Of a stretch of 64,000 nt of DNA, positions 24,801 through 35,323 are shown in pieces. The notes under the pieces were generated by a model that saw nothing but the letters and a program-made list of their open reading frames with translations, made no database searches and was not told where the DNA came from. How positions within the stretch are numbered: position 1 is the first letter of the stretch; every line of letters starts with the position of its first letter. Made by a program: the position numbers and the translations under genes. The stretch is from Nectonema munidae (lineage: Eukaryota; Nematomorpha; Nectonematoida; Nectonematidae), in the NCBI GenBank assembly GCA_030549495.1, contig JAUIRK010001060.1, positions 186,001 through 250,000 on the forward strand. The letters are read 5' to 3'.

Positions 24801-25344
24801 CCCCGCTCACTCCAACATACATGAAAACCTGCATGTTGACCATCTCGCCAAAAGAACCTTATCAAGACCCTGCATAACACATTTGACCTCAGTACACCCC
24901 AACGTCTTACTACGCAACATTTCCATGCACACTCAAAACCAATGGCAAAACTCCCTCACCAACTCCACAAACACCCTGCTTTCGCACATATCAAACATCA
25001 ATACCATACACCAATCTTGGGCTTCCCACAAATACACTCCATCGAGATCTATTATTAGATGGCTCTCGGGTCATTGCCCCTGCAAAACCTACGTTTTTCG
25101 CATTAAACTCTCAGACAACATGACGTGTCGGTTCTGCAACGCACTTTTCGAAACACCATATCACCTCGCCTTCCTCTGCCCATTCTTCATCTCACACCGA
25201 TACAAACTTATCAATGCATGCGCCTCAACCCTTGGCCACTTTCCCACTAATCTAAGCGACATCACTACTTACCCAGAACTCTTAAACTTACTCTCCGCCT
25301 TGATAGGCACTATTGAACCCATCCTTCACCTCAGCCCACAATAA
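21871..25344 (+). CDS. LINE ORF2 fragment: endonuclease, reverse transcriptase, RNase H, zinc knuckle
   Basis: 1,157 codons, open from the truncation point; the first methionine is at 22060 and residue numbers below count from it. Upstream of it the endonuclease is recognisable by YYSPPSNPKAF and STDCNARSFLW, and continues with SSHIDITLAS and SASDHHYI. The reverse transcriptase starts near residue 343 (KLLFLPKP), with LDIDNAFNSAW, TPQGGCLSD and the catalytic YSDD near residue 520. RNase H spans about 800-930, with the acidic residues in FTDAS, AECQAL and FYTDSLN and a final HVDHL. A CCHC knuckle (CRFCNALFETPYHLAFLC) lies near residue 1022. Domain order and the NAFNSA motif suggest the I/R1/LOA assemblage, LOA-like elements being my best guess. 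It lacks the endonuclease N-terminus and could not move unaided. It lies antisense to the host gene. Confidence 0.9.
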   Translation, partial: SQNAPLLFCSYYSPPSNPKAFTNDFTHSLNQAKAHIASLSNSYHLIISTDCNARSFLWDHKENMGGVESLSFITQHNLRICEDTKYPTFFKIVQNNLISSHIDITLASPNTHNLIFNWTISDQPSASDHHYITFQIDFTPIFHTRALTTSAKHTHWCTFLRTLATQLPESIPALSTTTEIEAAALKINNTLSSAINLSTPSNPLPRRKHAYFWTSALNQQKKTLRHALKNLRKDPSSSNISLYSSIRHLYLRSLKKAKRDAWINFTSNSSSNPWPIINTLTKVKKHPSNLHQLLPHTDTNTILINPPFLSSIFPADNPHNDDPYHAAQRLLSQKLTSSLNPSHFPPITIRELSQAVNSLRPKSAPSHDTITATHIKKSFHLSHTNLLHIYNACLSNSFFPSIWKIGKLLFLPKPHREPSHLKNWRPITILPVLGKLLEKVIRKRLIHYISQNNLIHPSQFAYLPHRNTESALSKLTEYLEHSIASQKTASVLFLDIDNAFNSAWHPAIILNMHLKKYPPYIIKLISNYLQNRCLIFREKSIRAVHTLSLSTPQGGCLSDILWLILINPLLDLLESKSHFSQCYSDDLLFSFSANTQPENLQNIASLFNILNFTATSLKISFNTSKTTLIHFTRKHSPHLPLLTNHNTLIQPATTIKYLGLTYQTNMKWSTHFKNTYIKLSQTLFQLRQAISYKWGLSIHHSLFIYKSLILPVIQFGILSWGSSLAHPSTLTYLFKIHRLSLLTISKAYRTTPTSILEITLNCIPLLIQLKDTFIRRYICTYKSLLPPSSASHSHRPLNTSHPHTKLLHTSLSTSHRYLIHTNVHPTTLVHPSSPLPFAITTHTNKSLATKQVKNLRHRSDPSTLRIFTDASKSLQKCAIATAFYAGASLSPFFSTSSPLNHLTTTYDAECQALITSCDQITQHINTFTRFTHIHFYTDSLNITRDLHLIKNVPFFASILFSKLRLLSTHFTVSIFWCPAHSNIHENLHVDHLAKRTLSRPCITHLTSVHPNVLLRNISMHTQNQWQNSLTNSTNTLLSHISNINTIHQSWASHKYTPSRSIIRWLSGHCPCKTYVFRIKLSDNMTCRFCNALFETPYHLAFLCPFFISHRYKLINACASTLGHFPTNLSDITTYPELLNLLSALIGTIEPILHLSPQ

Positions 25345-25479
25345 AACCGACTATCCTTCTCTATATATATTTATTATTTCTAGAATACTCCTAACATTCT
25401 TCTTTGCATTCTTCTCTTCAACCCCCTTCAAGCAATTTGCAAGCATATCGATTAAATTTGGAAAGTGCTTTGATATCTC

Positions 25480-25498
25480 TACCTACCTACCTACCTAC
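25480..25498 (+). repeat. (TACC)n tail of the LINE
   Basis: Four and three-quarter TACC units end the element in place of a poly-A. A different LINE at 61508-62808 ends in (TTAC)n, so tetranucleotide tails are shared by two LINE families here. Confidence 0.85.
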
Positions 25499-26239
25499 AT
25501 TGAATTTGAATATCTAAATGATTTTTAAATTCTGATTTATTTTACCTATGCATTTTTAATATTTATCGGGAAAAAATTTGGTTATTGGTATTATGAGCTT
25601 TTAATGTTATAATTTTCGTATCTATTCACGGGATGAATTTTAATAAAGATACATTGTGTGTTTTTTGAGATGGCAGAAACTGTTTTGCTTTTATCGAATC
25701 ACTAAGCAAAAAAAGTCATTGCTGGGTTTTTAACACAATCAAAATACTTTAGAATCGAATCTTTAATGAATTTTGATTATTAAAACATGTACCATCAAGT
25801 TGAGCTTTCGTGCATATAGAAGAGTATATGAAAAGATTATCGGGTTTTTTTTATCAATGTTATATAATTATGTTTTTCATTTTTTTTCTTCCATAAATAT
25901 CACTTGTATTGCAAGCAATTTATACAAGTTGTGTTAGATTGTTGCGGTCAGCACACGCAGCAAGTTAGCATTTTTTAAGCTGTGTTATTCTATATGTTAA
26001 ACAAATATGATATCCCTGCTTTTAAAATAGTTCAAGAAGATTAGACTTAAAAATGAATGAAATTGTTTGTAAAGTTGATATTTACAAAAAGCAAATTTGC
26101 AAATCTTGATTGTATTAAAAAATATTCTGTGTTTATAGCAATAGATAGATTTGATTTGATATTATTTTTATATCAAAGTTAATAATTTAGCTAAATTTTT
26201 TTTTAAAAAATATTAAAAATATCATGAAAATTTTCTTAC

Positions 26240-26587
26240 ATCCTTTCACAAGGATAAAGGTTTTCTGTGCGTGCACCTTCACATACTCCAGATCCATCAA
26301 ATACGTGCGTTCTTGGATTAATGAATAAACTGTAAAAGCATCTTTTTTCGGTAAGAAATTGAGTCGGACTTGATATATGTCATATTCATTATCTTCACTC
26401 TTTCGAATTGTGATATGATATTGGTTATTGCATGAAAAAACTAACGCATCCCCGTCAATATTGAAATACGCTTGGTAAGTCTTTGCATTTCGCAAACATC
26501 GACTTGTAATCCTCAATTGAACTTCTTCTCCAGCTTCAAATTCTATTCTTTCAGTATCTGTGCTTTGATTCAAGAACTGGCACTCAC
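26240..26587 (-). CDS. Exon B4: Ig-like repeat domain, module B domain 4
   Basis: A 348-bp exon, phase 1-1, with acceptor tttgaatag before GTGAGTGCC and donor GGA-T before gtaaga. The domain has ECQF at the start, SRC as the second conserved Cys, TYQAYFNIDG, NFLPKKDAFTVY and YVKVHAQKTF. It ends with a single T, which matters for the next junction: with exon A1, which begins AA, the split codon reads TAA. In the pre-duplication gene this exon would have joined whatever exon follows module A instead. All three base differences from A4 change the amino acid. Fold assignment is by pattern; function unknown. Confidence 0.82.
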
Positions 26588-28094
26588 CTATTCAAATTGA
26601 AAAAGGGTAAGATATATTTCACTAAACTTGTGTTGCAGTTTTAATCATATTGCAAGTTTTATCGCAAAAGAAATTGGCACTCAATTATGTTGGTTGTGAA
26701 GCTGCGAGACTTGCGCCATGAAAAATACCCACCATAATGTTTGTTCCTTTCAACCAAATTTTATTTATGATTTAGAATAATAGTAAGAATAATATTTTTT
26801 GGAGAAATGAAAAATGTAAATTTTTTCAAAAATAAAAATACAATAGCTGTCAATATTAAAAACTTGGCGTGAAATTTAGTCACGGCTGCAGAAAGTATTG
26901 TGATTTCATTGTGTTCGAATTTATAGTCAAAAAATTAGATTTTAATAAATTTCAAGTAACTTAGAAAATAATTCTGTGAATGATTGTTGGTAAATTGGAC
27001 ATGATATTTTAACTTTACAAATTTTATCGTCTAATACAGAGATTCACCTCTACTAGGTTGTACAAAAATAATAATGGCATTCTTACTGGTTGGAGTCACC
27101 CAAAATAAAAATATTATTATTATTATTCAAAATGGTTAAGAAGGTATAATTTTTATACCATTTTTAAAAGGTAAGGATTTTTAATTAAATTCAATAATTT
27201 TGAAATATTCCTAATTGTAACGTGTTATTTTAAAATTATAGTAATATCTAAAAAAACTTAATATTGGATTTTGAAAGTTATTGCATCGCATATTATAGTT
27301 TGTTAGAATAAAAATTTCTGTAATTTTTTTCTGTAATTTAAAGGCTTTTCTAGATATGTTCTTCCAAGATAAAAATGTTGGATAGTATAATTCCTAAATA
27401 GTGATCTTATGTAAAAATTGTAAAAACTAAAGATTATAAAAAGAAAAGGAAGAATAATAAAATTTCTTATTTTTTTTCTTTGTCTTAGAAATCACAAAGT
27501 AACTATAATAATGATTTAAAATTAACTTAATTAAGGATTTTTTATTGTATCAACGTCTACATGCCTTTAGCCAAATTGATCAAAAACAAAAATAGAGGGA
27601 TATTTGTAGACATATCAAAATAAACCGATCTTTTAAAGCTTTCTTCTCTTTCTTCTTACTAAGAAGCAGGAAATCTTAAATAACTCTCGAAATAAATCGA
27701 GATTTGAACATCCTATAATGTTATTTCTCTAAGTTCTGTTGTATCGATTTTTAAGACTAAATACTTGTCTCCACATGCTTAAACTAGAAATGTTTTACTG
27801 ATTCTATATATACTATTATAGAATCTGATAACGCTCTCTCATTATTTATTTATCCCTTTTTTTTATATTTGATCCAACTTTTTTAAAAAAAAAATTCAAC
27901 TCCAAGCTTATTCAAGTTTTTAACAAGCTCGCCATTTTATAACATTGAACAATTCATTTAATTGCAGTTTTTTATAAAATCGGAAAAAAATGATATTTTT
28001 TTATGTCTATTTTTTATAATAGAACTATGTTTTTACATGGATATCAAGGAGTTTTTCTGATCGAATGTGTTTAAAATGTAATATAGATTTTTAC

Positions 28095-28433
28095 TTGCTG
28101 GGTACACTTCGAAGGTATTGTGTGCATTTTCGCGAATGTATTTGGCTGTTATAAGTTCATTTTCTTGTATCTGCAATAAATGGATAGTTTGTGTTTTTGG
28201 AAGAGGCATGAAGCTTATTAATAAAGTTTTTTGATCACCAAACCTATCATTATCTTCAATTTTTTCGGTAAGAACATACGAATCTGGTGTGATTATTGTT
28301 TCACCTATTGCGATATATGTCTTTATGTTTCCCGTGAGAAAACAATCAACTTTTGAAGTTAATGTAAGGTTTCTATCTTTTAGAAATGGAATAACTTTGA
28401 GAGCTTCATCAGAACTTTGGATCGAACAGAAGT
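28095..28433 (-). CDS. Exon B3: Ig-like repeat domain, module B domain 3
   Basis: A 339-bp exon, phase 1-1, acceptor tttgaatag before ACTTCTG and donor CCAGCAA before gtaaaa. It encodes FCSIQSSDEALKVIPFLKD, a strand with Cys in SKVDCF, KTYIAIGE, ISFMPLPKTQTIH, LLQIQENEL and YIRENAHNTF. The 50-bp intron separating it from B2 is close to the minimum length for a spliceosomal intron. In module C the same pair is separated by 54 bp, so this spacing is an old feature of the module. It aligns over its whole length with C3, sharing the FC-x-IQ start and the IPFLK motif. Confidence 0.82.
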
Positions 28434-28483
28434 CTATTCAAAAATGGATTTCAGTAAAAATTAATTAGATTAAAATCTCTTAC

Positions 28484-28837
28484 ATGTAGCGTCTAGCACA
28501 AACTTTTTGATTTTTGAATGCACGAATTGATCATACTGCAAATCATCCACTTCTTCACTAACCAAGGAGTAGTATTCGAAATGAGTAGCTAAAGGCAAAA
28601 CAAATATTGTACTTTCAATTGCGAACCCGTTTTCTTCTTCCAGAATACTTTGTTCGATACTCTCAATATCATATCTGTTATTACTTGCTGCTACTTGCTT
28701 TCGTATATCAGAGAAGTAGGTTTTCACGTCAGTAATTGGAAAATTACATAACGCCTTCATTTTAACTTCAGCAGCTTCACCGAGCAATACAAGATATCTT
28801 TCTTCTGGTACATCATCTTGATGAAGAACACACCTTC
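28484..28837 (-). CDS. Exon B2: Ig-like repeat domain, module B domain 2
   Basis: A 354-bp exon, phase 1-1, acceptor tttgtttag before GAAGGTGTG and donor ACAT before gtaaga. It encodes RCVLHQDDVPEER, then LLGEAAEVKMKALCNFP with the second Cys, VKTYFSDIRKQ, a late-strand block (FVLPLATHFEYYSLVSEE) and IKKFVLDAT. This is the intact version of exon A2. Its homologue in module C is C2 (ECILHRDDMATEH, KAYCDFP, VKTYFTDT, HYSMVSEE), clearly similar along the whole length. The Y-x-M/L-V-S-E-E stretch sits where a classical Ig F strand would carry its cysteine, which is missing here. Confidence 0.85.
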
Positions 28838-29131
28838 CTAAACAAAGTATCTATTTTTCATATTTCGAATAAACTGTGGTGTTTAATTTAAAACATGCAC
28901 ATTTTAATTTTTCAGTTTGCTATCTTGTATCGAAGATAAAAGAAAACTTTTTAATGGTTTCACTGAGAACAACGAAATAATATCGGTGATGACGAGATTT
29001 AATCGTTTTAATAAAATACAGTAAAACCTCGGTATAGCGAAGAAGTGTTGTTTAGTTCTGCAATAAAATAACTTCAATTTTGTTTTTTTACTTAGTTTCA
29101 TGAACTCTTTCAAGGAGTCAATTTAAGTAAT

Positions 29132-29262
29132 AAGGGGTCGTTTTGCAAATGACAACAACTAATTTTTGCTCACATTCGACCCCTACTCTCTCTTGACAGT
29201 TTTTGGTTTGTTGTCTACTCAAGTCCCTGTTTTAGTTAACGTCATTTGTGAGCGACCCCTTT
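29132..29262. mobile_element. Small MITE, unit B copy
   Basis: Duplicate of the element at 6940-7072, with the same aaggggtcg ends in inverted orientation. Confidence 0.55.
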
Positions 29263-29286
29263 ATAGATAAAAAAATACCGTAAATA

Positions 29287-30079
29287 CAGTAGACCCTCGT
29301 TAGTCGGACTACATGGGGGAGAAGGGTGTCCGGCTATGCCGATTGTCCGACTTAACAGAGGGAGCTTCCCCATGCAACACTTTATCACAAAGCCCATGCC
29401 TATTTCTGAAGCGCCATAACCACCCATCACCAGCAGTAAAATCATTAATTCCCATATGCCTCGCTAACTTTTGAGCAGCATCTTGAACAGCAATCCCACG
29501 AACTTTTACGCCGCATGATCGTTGCTACACAAATCATTTCTTACCGCTTCTTCTAAATTTCCATTCTTAGATTCTTGAGTTCTTTTTCTATTTCCAAGAG
29601 AAAAATTTTCACGACCTTTGGTCACTTTGTACTTTAAAGAAAAGCCTAAGGGTTTAACTTTAGCTCTACGAATGTCTGCCACAGTTTGTTTCTTCTCCCC
29701 ATACTCTACACAGACACTTTTAACAGTAGCTCCAGCTTCTAATTTGCGATAAGTTCAAGTTTCTTGGTCACTGATAGAGTCACAAGCTTTCGAGCGTTGG
29801 CTGTACGTCTTTCAGGCATTTTGCAAGAAAATATTGAAGAAAAATGGAGATTAACACTTCAACAACTTGATATAGCCACAACAAGATTTAGAATACTGTC
29901 AAATTTTACAATGATCGTGAACTATCTATTGAGTAAAAATAAATAAAATGGCTGCTTGTAAGACAAATCGAAATTAAAAAGTCAAAGAAAATGGCCGCTT
30001 CTAAGACTATGAGGGCAAACATTTGTATTCTAGGTCACGTTACGACTTATCCGATATCCGAGTTAACGATGGTTTACTG
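29287..30079 (-). mobile_element. pogo/Tigger remnant, unit B copy
   Basis: Duplicate of 7096-7889: CAGTAGACCCTCGTTA at the left and TTAACGATGGTTTACTG at the right, with the same broken minus-strand piece of a CENP-B-type DNA-binding region. Defects are shared by both copies, so the element was dead before the duplication. Confidence 0.75.
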
Positions 30080-30986
30080 ATTGAGATTTTATTTTCAAAA
30101 AAAAGATTTTTAATCGTATTATTTCGTAATGATTTAAATCAAAAGCAAATATTTGGTCAAAAGTACAGTTCCTGAATCAGGAATGTTTTTGGATCTACCA
30201 TTTTTGAACGAAAGAAAAAGAGCATCTTCGGGTAAAGACTCTTTTTGATTCTTTTACGCTGTGTTCCACTATTCTCGTAAGAATCCTTGATTTTATCCAA
30301 AGATTTCAACCAAGTTAGAAGTGCTAATAAAAAAAGGAATATGTAACGTATGATTTATTGCTTTATGAAAGCGTTTTCTTATCCACGCAAGCGTAATCAG
30401 ATGCTTTCATTGCTGAGGTATGTTATCAAGATATTTAAGCTTTTTTGTAAACGTAAACCATTTGCTTTTGTGAAGAGTTATCAAAAATTTTCAAAATGTG
30501 AGAAATCTTTTTGTTATGGCAAAAATAAATAAATGCCATTATTAAACTGGAACAATTGGTCAGTACTGCACCAATAACAATGCAGTAAGTATTGTAAATA
30601 TCTATTTTAAAACGAAATATTTTTTGGAGAAAGAATGTAAAGGATATAACACTAAATTCTTTCATCTTCCCACATTCCTTAATTCATTTTTAAATCATTT
30701 TTTTATTAGAAATGATTTTTAGGAAAAGTTTGGCAACCACCCCTTCTTGCTATGTAATGATCGTATATTTTGACAGCAAACACAAAAAATTGAATGGTTT
30801 AAGCGAATTTTTCCTAGTGAAATCAAATATTTTGCAGAAACTTAAATATATATCACTGCTAATCTATGAGATTGAATTTTCTAAGAGATCTCTCATAAAA
30901 ATACAAAATACTTTTTATATATATTATATATTCGAAGGACAATACAGTGAATATTTAAGAGATGATTAAAGATTATCAAATCTTAC
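30080..30986 (-). other. Rest of intron between B1 and B2
   Basis: No gene seen. It lacks the 165-bp segment of unit A, which would fall near 30468. Confidence 0.5.
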
Positions 30987-31346
30987 TTGAAACCTTAACA
31001 TTAAACTTTTTAATATAGTTTTCTTCAATAAAACTTGTTTTAACGCTTTCATGATTTCTGGGTAAGAATTGCATATAAATCTGGTATTCGAGAACATCTC
31101 TTGTTGCTGGTATGGAGAATCTGACGATCCTCGCGTACTCCTGCCACGTTCTGTAATCCTTTCCATAGAATAATTCACTATTCCCATCTCCGTAATAAGC
31201 AAGTTCGCCATTTACAGAAAAATAAGGCACATGATGGCGACTTGTTTCTGAACAAGTAACAAAAGTCTCCAGTATGAAGTTATTTCCAGCCAAAACACGC
31301 TTATTTTCTTCTTTCAGCCCCCCTTTTCTGTTTAAGACGCAATCTT
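30987..31346 (-). CDS. Exon B1: Ig-like repeat domain, module B domain 1
   Basis: A 360-bp exon, phase 1-1, tandem acceptor (tag, then aag) and donor TTTCAA before gtaaga. It encodes DCVLNRKGG, AGNNFILETFVTC, HHVPYFSVNGELAYYGDGN, IYMQFLPRNHES and ENYIKKFNVKVS. The upstream exon C4 ends in C, so the junction codon is CAA (Gln) and the frame is continuous from module C into module B across an intron of about 16.6 kb. It is identical to A1 except for one synonymous base. Residue spacing matches the other first-position exon, C1. Confidence 0.82.
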
Positions 31347-32999
31347 CTAAAAATGGAACATTTATTAAACTTGTTAAAAGACAATATATGAGTAAAAATA
31401 TGAATTAGCTATATTTTTTGAATTTACGCAAAATCCATATTTGGAATACATCTTAACTTACAAGTTACCATACTAACTCAATAACTTTTCTTTTAACTGA
31501 CATATAGTTTTGACCAATGAATAAATTAGGTTTCACGCATGCTTATGCGTATATTTTGAATTACTCCATATTTGATTTGATATATTTGAAAGGGGAGACA
31601 ACATTACAACGTTATTAAATTTTGTTTTCATTTTATAATTACATGTGTTTTTAATTAGTTAAAAAAATTACAATATAAAATATAAATTGTTTTGTATTTA
31701 ATTTGATACTAAAACATTTTTTCAATTAAAACATTAACATCTGACAAGTACGGAATCTCGTAGAATTTATAGGAATCTAGGTTTTTATTTCACTAATTTT
31801 ATAAAATATTAGAAGTCGAATTACATTTTTCCAAGGATAAAAATATTTTTAATTTTTTCTTGGCTTGAATTGCATTTGACTTTTCTAGTTCTTTTTTATT
31901 ATGAACTTCAACATCATTGGAAAGCCTTTTTAGGCAGATGATAAACGTTATACTTTTCATGTCCAAACTCAAAATATGTTTTCTCATTGTCTTCATGAGT
32001 TTTATTTAGTCAATTTTGAAAGTCATATTGATCTATTTGATTCAAAAATTGATCAATTATATCATTTAGTGTAAAAATCATAAATAATTTAATTGCTGCA
32101 TTAAAAAAAATAATAATAAATATTAAATAAAAAATAATTTTATAATATTGGCATTGATAAAAAAAGAATTGAAGCGTAAAATTACCCCCTTATTTGATCC
32201 TTATTTCTGGCAACCTTGATAAGATTTTTCAAAAACAGTTCAATAAAATTGATAAAATTTTTGCTACAATTAGAATTAATAGAAATACAAATATAATATT
32301 CGTTTTTAAAAAAATTTTTTTCTAGGTGATAAAAAACATTTTATATCAATATTGGAATAATAAATATCTGAAGTTCAAATTTGTTGCTCCTAAGATATTT
32401 TAGTTTGTTTGTTGAATTATATATGCGAACAGTTTTTTTCAGAAATGAATATTGAAAGTTCGCATATAAGAATAACTGGTACTAAAATTGAATGAAAAGA
32501 TATCGCCTGTTATGGACATAACTCCTAAAATGAAGCCGTTTGGACGCTTTCAGCATGGCACTTCTGGCTTAGAAGGATCTACTGTCACTATTTTTTATCA
32601 CGATATTTTTCAACGAAAGCTGTTTGCTGGCGTTTTGAATTCCACCATTATAATGTATTTTTTTGTAAGTTTTTTTTACGAATTCTAAATATACTTCCCT
32701 GGTAAAATAAAGAAAAAACTGTCGATATAAAAATGCTAATACTATATATTTTACTTATGCATTTTAGAAACAATTATAACTTTAATACTAAATATATGTT
32801 TTTTGTTTTATCTAATGAATTATGTCGGTCGACTTGATCAATGAATGAGACTAGTTTAAAGAATAAATATAGGAAATGAGCTGTGTAGACTAGACACAAT
32901 CTTTTAACGAATATAGCGTCATTGCAGCCAGATCAATCTTTTCGGCTAGCGAAACCTGGCTGCACATGACTAATGTGACGACTAGCTCTTGCTTTTATT
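31347..32999. other. Intronic AT-rich stretch, unit B
   Basis: The equivalent of 9322-10978; nothing recognised. Confidence 0.45.
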
Positions 33000-34003
33000 T
33001 AGCGCTTCTCAACTCGTGTTCCCCGGAACACTATATGTTCCGCAAAAACTGCCAAGTGTTTTGCGAGAAATAGTAAGATATTTTTTACGTTTAATTTTAG
33101 ATGTTTTTAATAAAAACTTTTTAATCATGTATATCATAAAAAAGTATAGTAAGAATGTTATCTAGCACTACTAATAAATATGATACAGAAGTTAGTGTAC
33201 TACTAGCAATAATAGTATATATTTTTTGACATTTTTCGTTCGTTTAATTAAAAATCCTTTTTTTTGCCTTTAATCTAATCAGAAGCGTAGCCAGCGGGGG
33301 AAGAGCCCCCCCCCCCCTCGAAAAACTTTTTCTGCCCCCCCCCCCCCAATTCCTTTAGAATTTTTAGAATGTTTTGATATGTATGCAGTTGTTTGGCGGC
33401 CTCAATCCCTGTTATTATATTCTTGCTAACAAAAAAATGTGGCGAAGATTCTTTCCTCTAACTAACATTTGGCTCAGTTCACGACTCTCTAAGAACTGAT
33501 ATTATGCCAAGACAACGGTAAAACGAAGAGTTTTAAGAAGTCAACGATGCTCAATGCTGCATGAAAATAAGAAGAATATTATGCTTGTTTCGTAACCGAA
33601 AGAGTATACAAAAAATTGTCAACAATGAAATCTTGAAATTTTTTTCCAGAAAGTCCAGAAGGATTCAACTTTTTTGAAAAAAACTTCCACAAAATAAATT
33701 TGTGTGATACTTCATGATTTCCAAATAAAAATAAACATTTTTTTAATTGATATCAAATTATTGAAATTCTTAAAGTACATGTGCTTTAACTACTTTAACT
33801 ACATGTGCTACATTCTTTATTATTAAAAATGTCTACCCCCCCCCCCGCCAAAATCTTTGTATGTCCCTCCAACTTCTATTTTCTGGCTACGCCACTGAAT
33901 CTAATTCCTTTTCTTTTACTGTGATAAAAATTTATGAAAACATTTTTGCGTAGGGTCTTTAATTTAAAAGGTTCAGGGAAGGCAAAAAGTCTGAGAAACG
34001 CTG
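33000..34003. mobile_element. hAT-type element, interrupted, unit B copy
   Basis: Duplicate of 10979-11987, with flanks cttttatt and ctttgatt as the 8-bp target duplication and the same nested element inside. Confidence 0.75.
33280..33897. mobile_element. Nested hAT MITE, unit B copy
   Basis: Duplicate of 11258-11881, 618 bp, with AATCTAAT on both sides (33272-33279 and 33898-33905). C-run lengths differ between the copies, as expected for homopolymers. Confidence 0.9.
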
Positions 34004-34080
34004 CTTTGATTGATAGAAAAGAGTACCCTGCATACAACTAATCAATGATTTATAATTATTGATGATATCTATAGTCTGCA

Positions 34081-34203
34081 GTTGTTCTAGCGGTAGGAGC
34101 CTTGAGTATCGATTCACTTGACCTCCCTTTCGATTCCCGAGCATGACTATCCTTACCAAAAACTGTACAGCTATGGAATATTGTTACTATAGATGCAATA
34201 CCT
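34081..34203 (+). mobile_element. Degenerate tRNA-derived SINE, unit B copy
   Basis: Duplicate of 12066-12190; same A-box-like and decayed B-box sequence. Confidence 0.6.
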
Positions 34204-35323
34204 TCAACTGAAAAAATCTTATAGAGAAACATAAAAACGGTTAAAAAAATCGGTGTATTATCAAATTTTGTCAGTTTATAGCTGGACTTCCAGAAGGAGT
34301 TTACAAGAAGGAACAGAAGTAGGGAAGGGGATCCTTACACTCATCACTAAATCGTGGAAGATGAACTATTAATTTGTTTTTACAGAAAAGATGGAGAAAA
34401 GTTTTGCGTTCTATAACTGCTCAAACATCGGTTGTTTGCAAAAATAAATTAGACATAAATTTCATCTTTTTTTACATGAAATCTTATGGATTTTTTCCAA
34501 GGCTATCACAAATCTTGTCCTGCTTTCCCCTCCTAATTAATGTCTATTGACTATTCTATAAATTTTAGTTTGAAAAATTTAGATTTCGCTAAATTTTCAT
34601 GCATTAGTATCAAAAATATTTTTGATGTCTAACACTTTTCAAAATTTTCTTATTATTCTTAGAATTTCAGCTTTTCATTTTAAGCAATTTGTCATTTTTG
34701 TACGATAGTCAAATGGAAAACTTTTTTTGTAAAGAAAAATTTGAAATTATCACTTTGCCCACTCACTATATTTTATGGATAGGATACTTGTCAGTGTTAA
34801 TAAAATTTAAACATCTAAACTATTATTATAGAAAATCTTACATATCTTACACTTTGAAAGGAATAAAAAATGAAAGTTATGTCTTACGTTCAAAACTAAC
34901 TTCCAAACGAACAAATATCAAGAGGGTATATAAGAAAAATTTCATTTAAAACTTAATATGTTCTGGAATTATCTTTAATGATTATATATATATATAGTAC
35001 TTTTCCAAAACTATAGGTAAATAGAATGCCAAGGTCAAAAAATATCTCAACTTATGATATCTCTCTCCTTAACAAAAAATTTGTTTTGGAGAAGTTTAGA
35101 CTAACATGAAAACGTTTCATGACATTGAAATCTTGGCCTTCTTCAAATTTTCTTAAATAAATAAATAATTAATTCCCAACTTACCCAACTTTAAGCTTTA
35201 AAAATCCAAGAGTTTTCCAGAAACTTAAACATTTATGTTGACAATTCCGTCTTAACGAATTTTATTTCACTCTATCGCTGATTTTGTTCAAATTTATTCG
35301 TTAATTTGCATAATTGTATGCAA
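34204..35323. other. Intronic AT-rich stretch, unit B
   Basis: Equivalent of 12191-13308; nothing recognised. Confidence 0.4.

Larger units (their letters stand above)
21870..25498 (+). mobile_element. 5'-truncated LINE at the duplication junction
   Basis: A 3.63 kb non-LTR element lies exactly between the two 18.4 kb units. Its 5' edge cuts into the endonuclease domain, so ORF1 and the first part of ORF2 are missing, the usual result of incomplete target-primed reverse transcription. From that edge ORF2 stays open to its stop. A 3' UTR of about 135 bp and a (TACC)n tail follow and touch unit B directly, with 2 bp (AC) that could belong to tail or target. The sequence is strikingly C-rich on the sense strand compared with the AT-rich surroundings. 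An intact frame and absence from either outer edge of the duplicated units point to a recent insertion. Confidence 0.93.
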
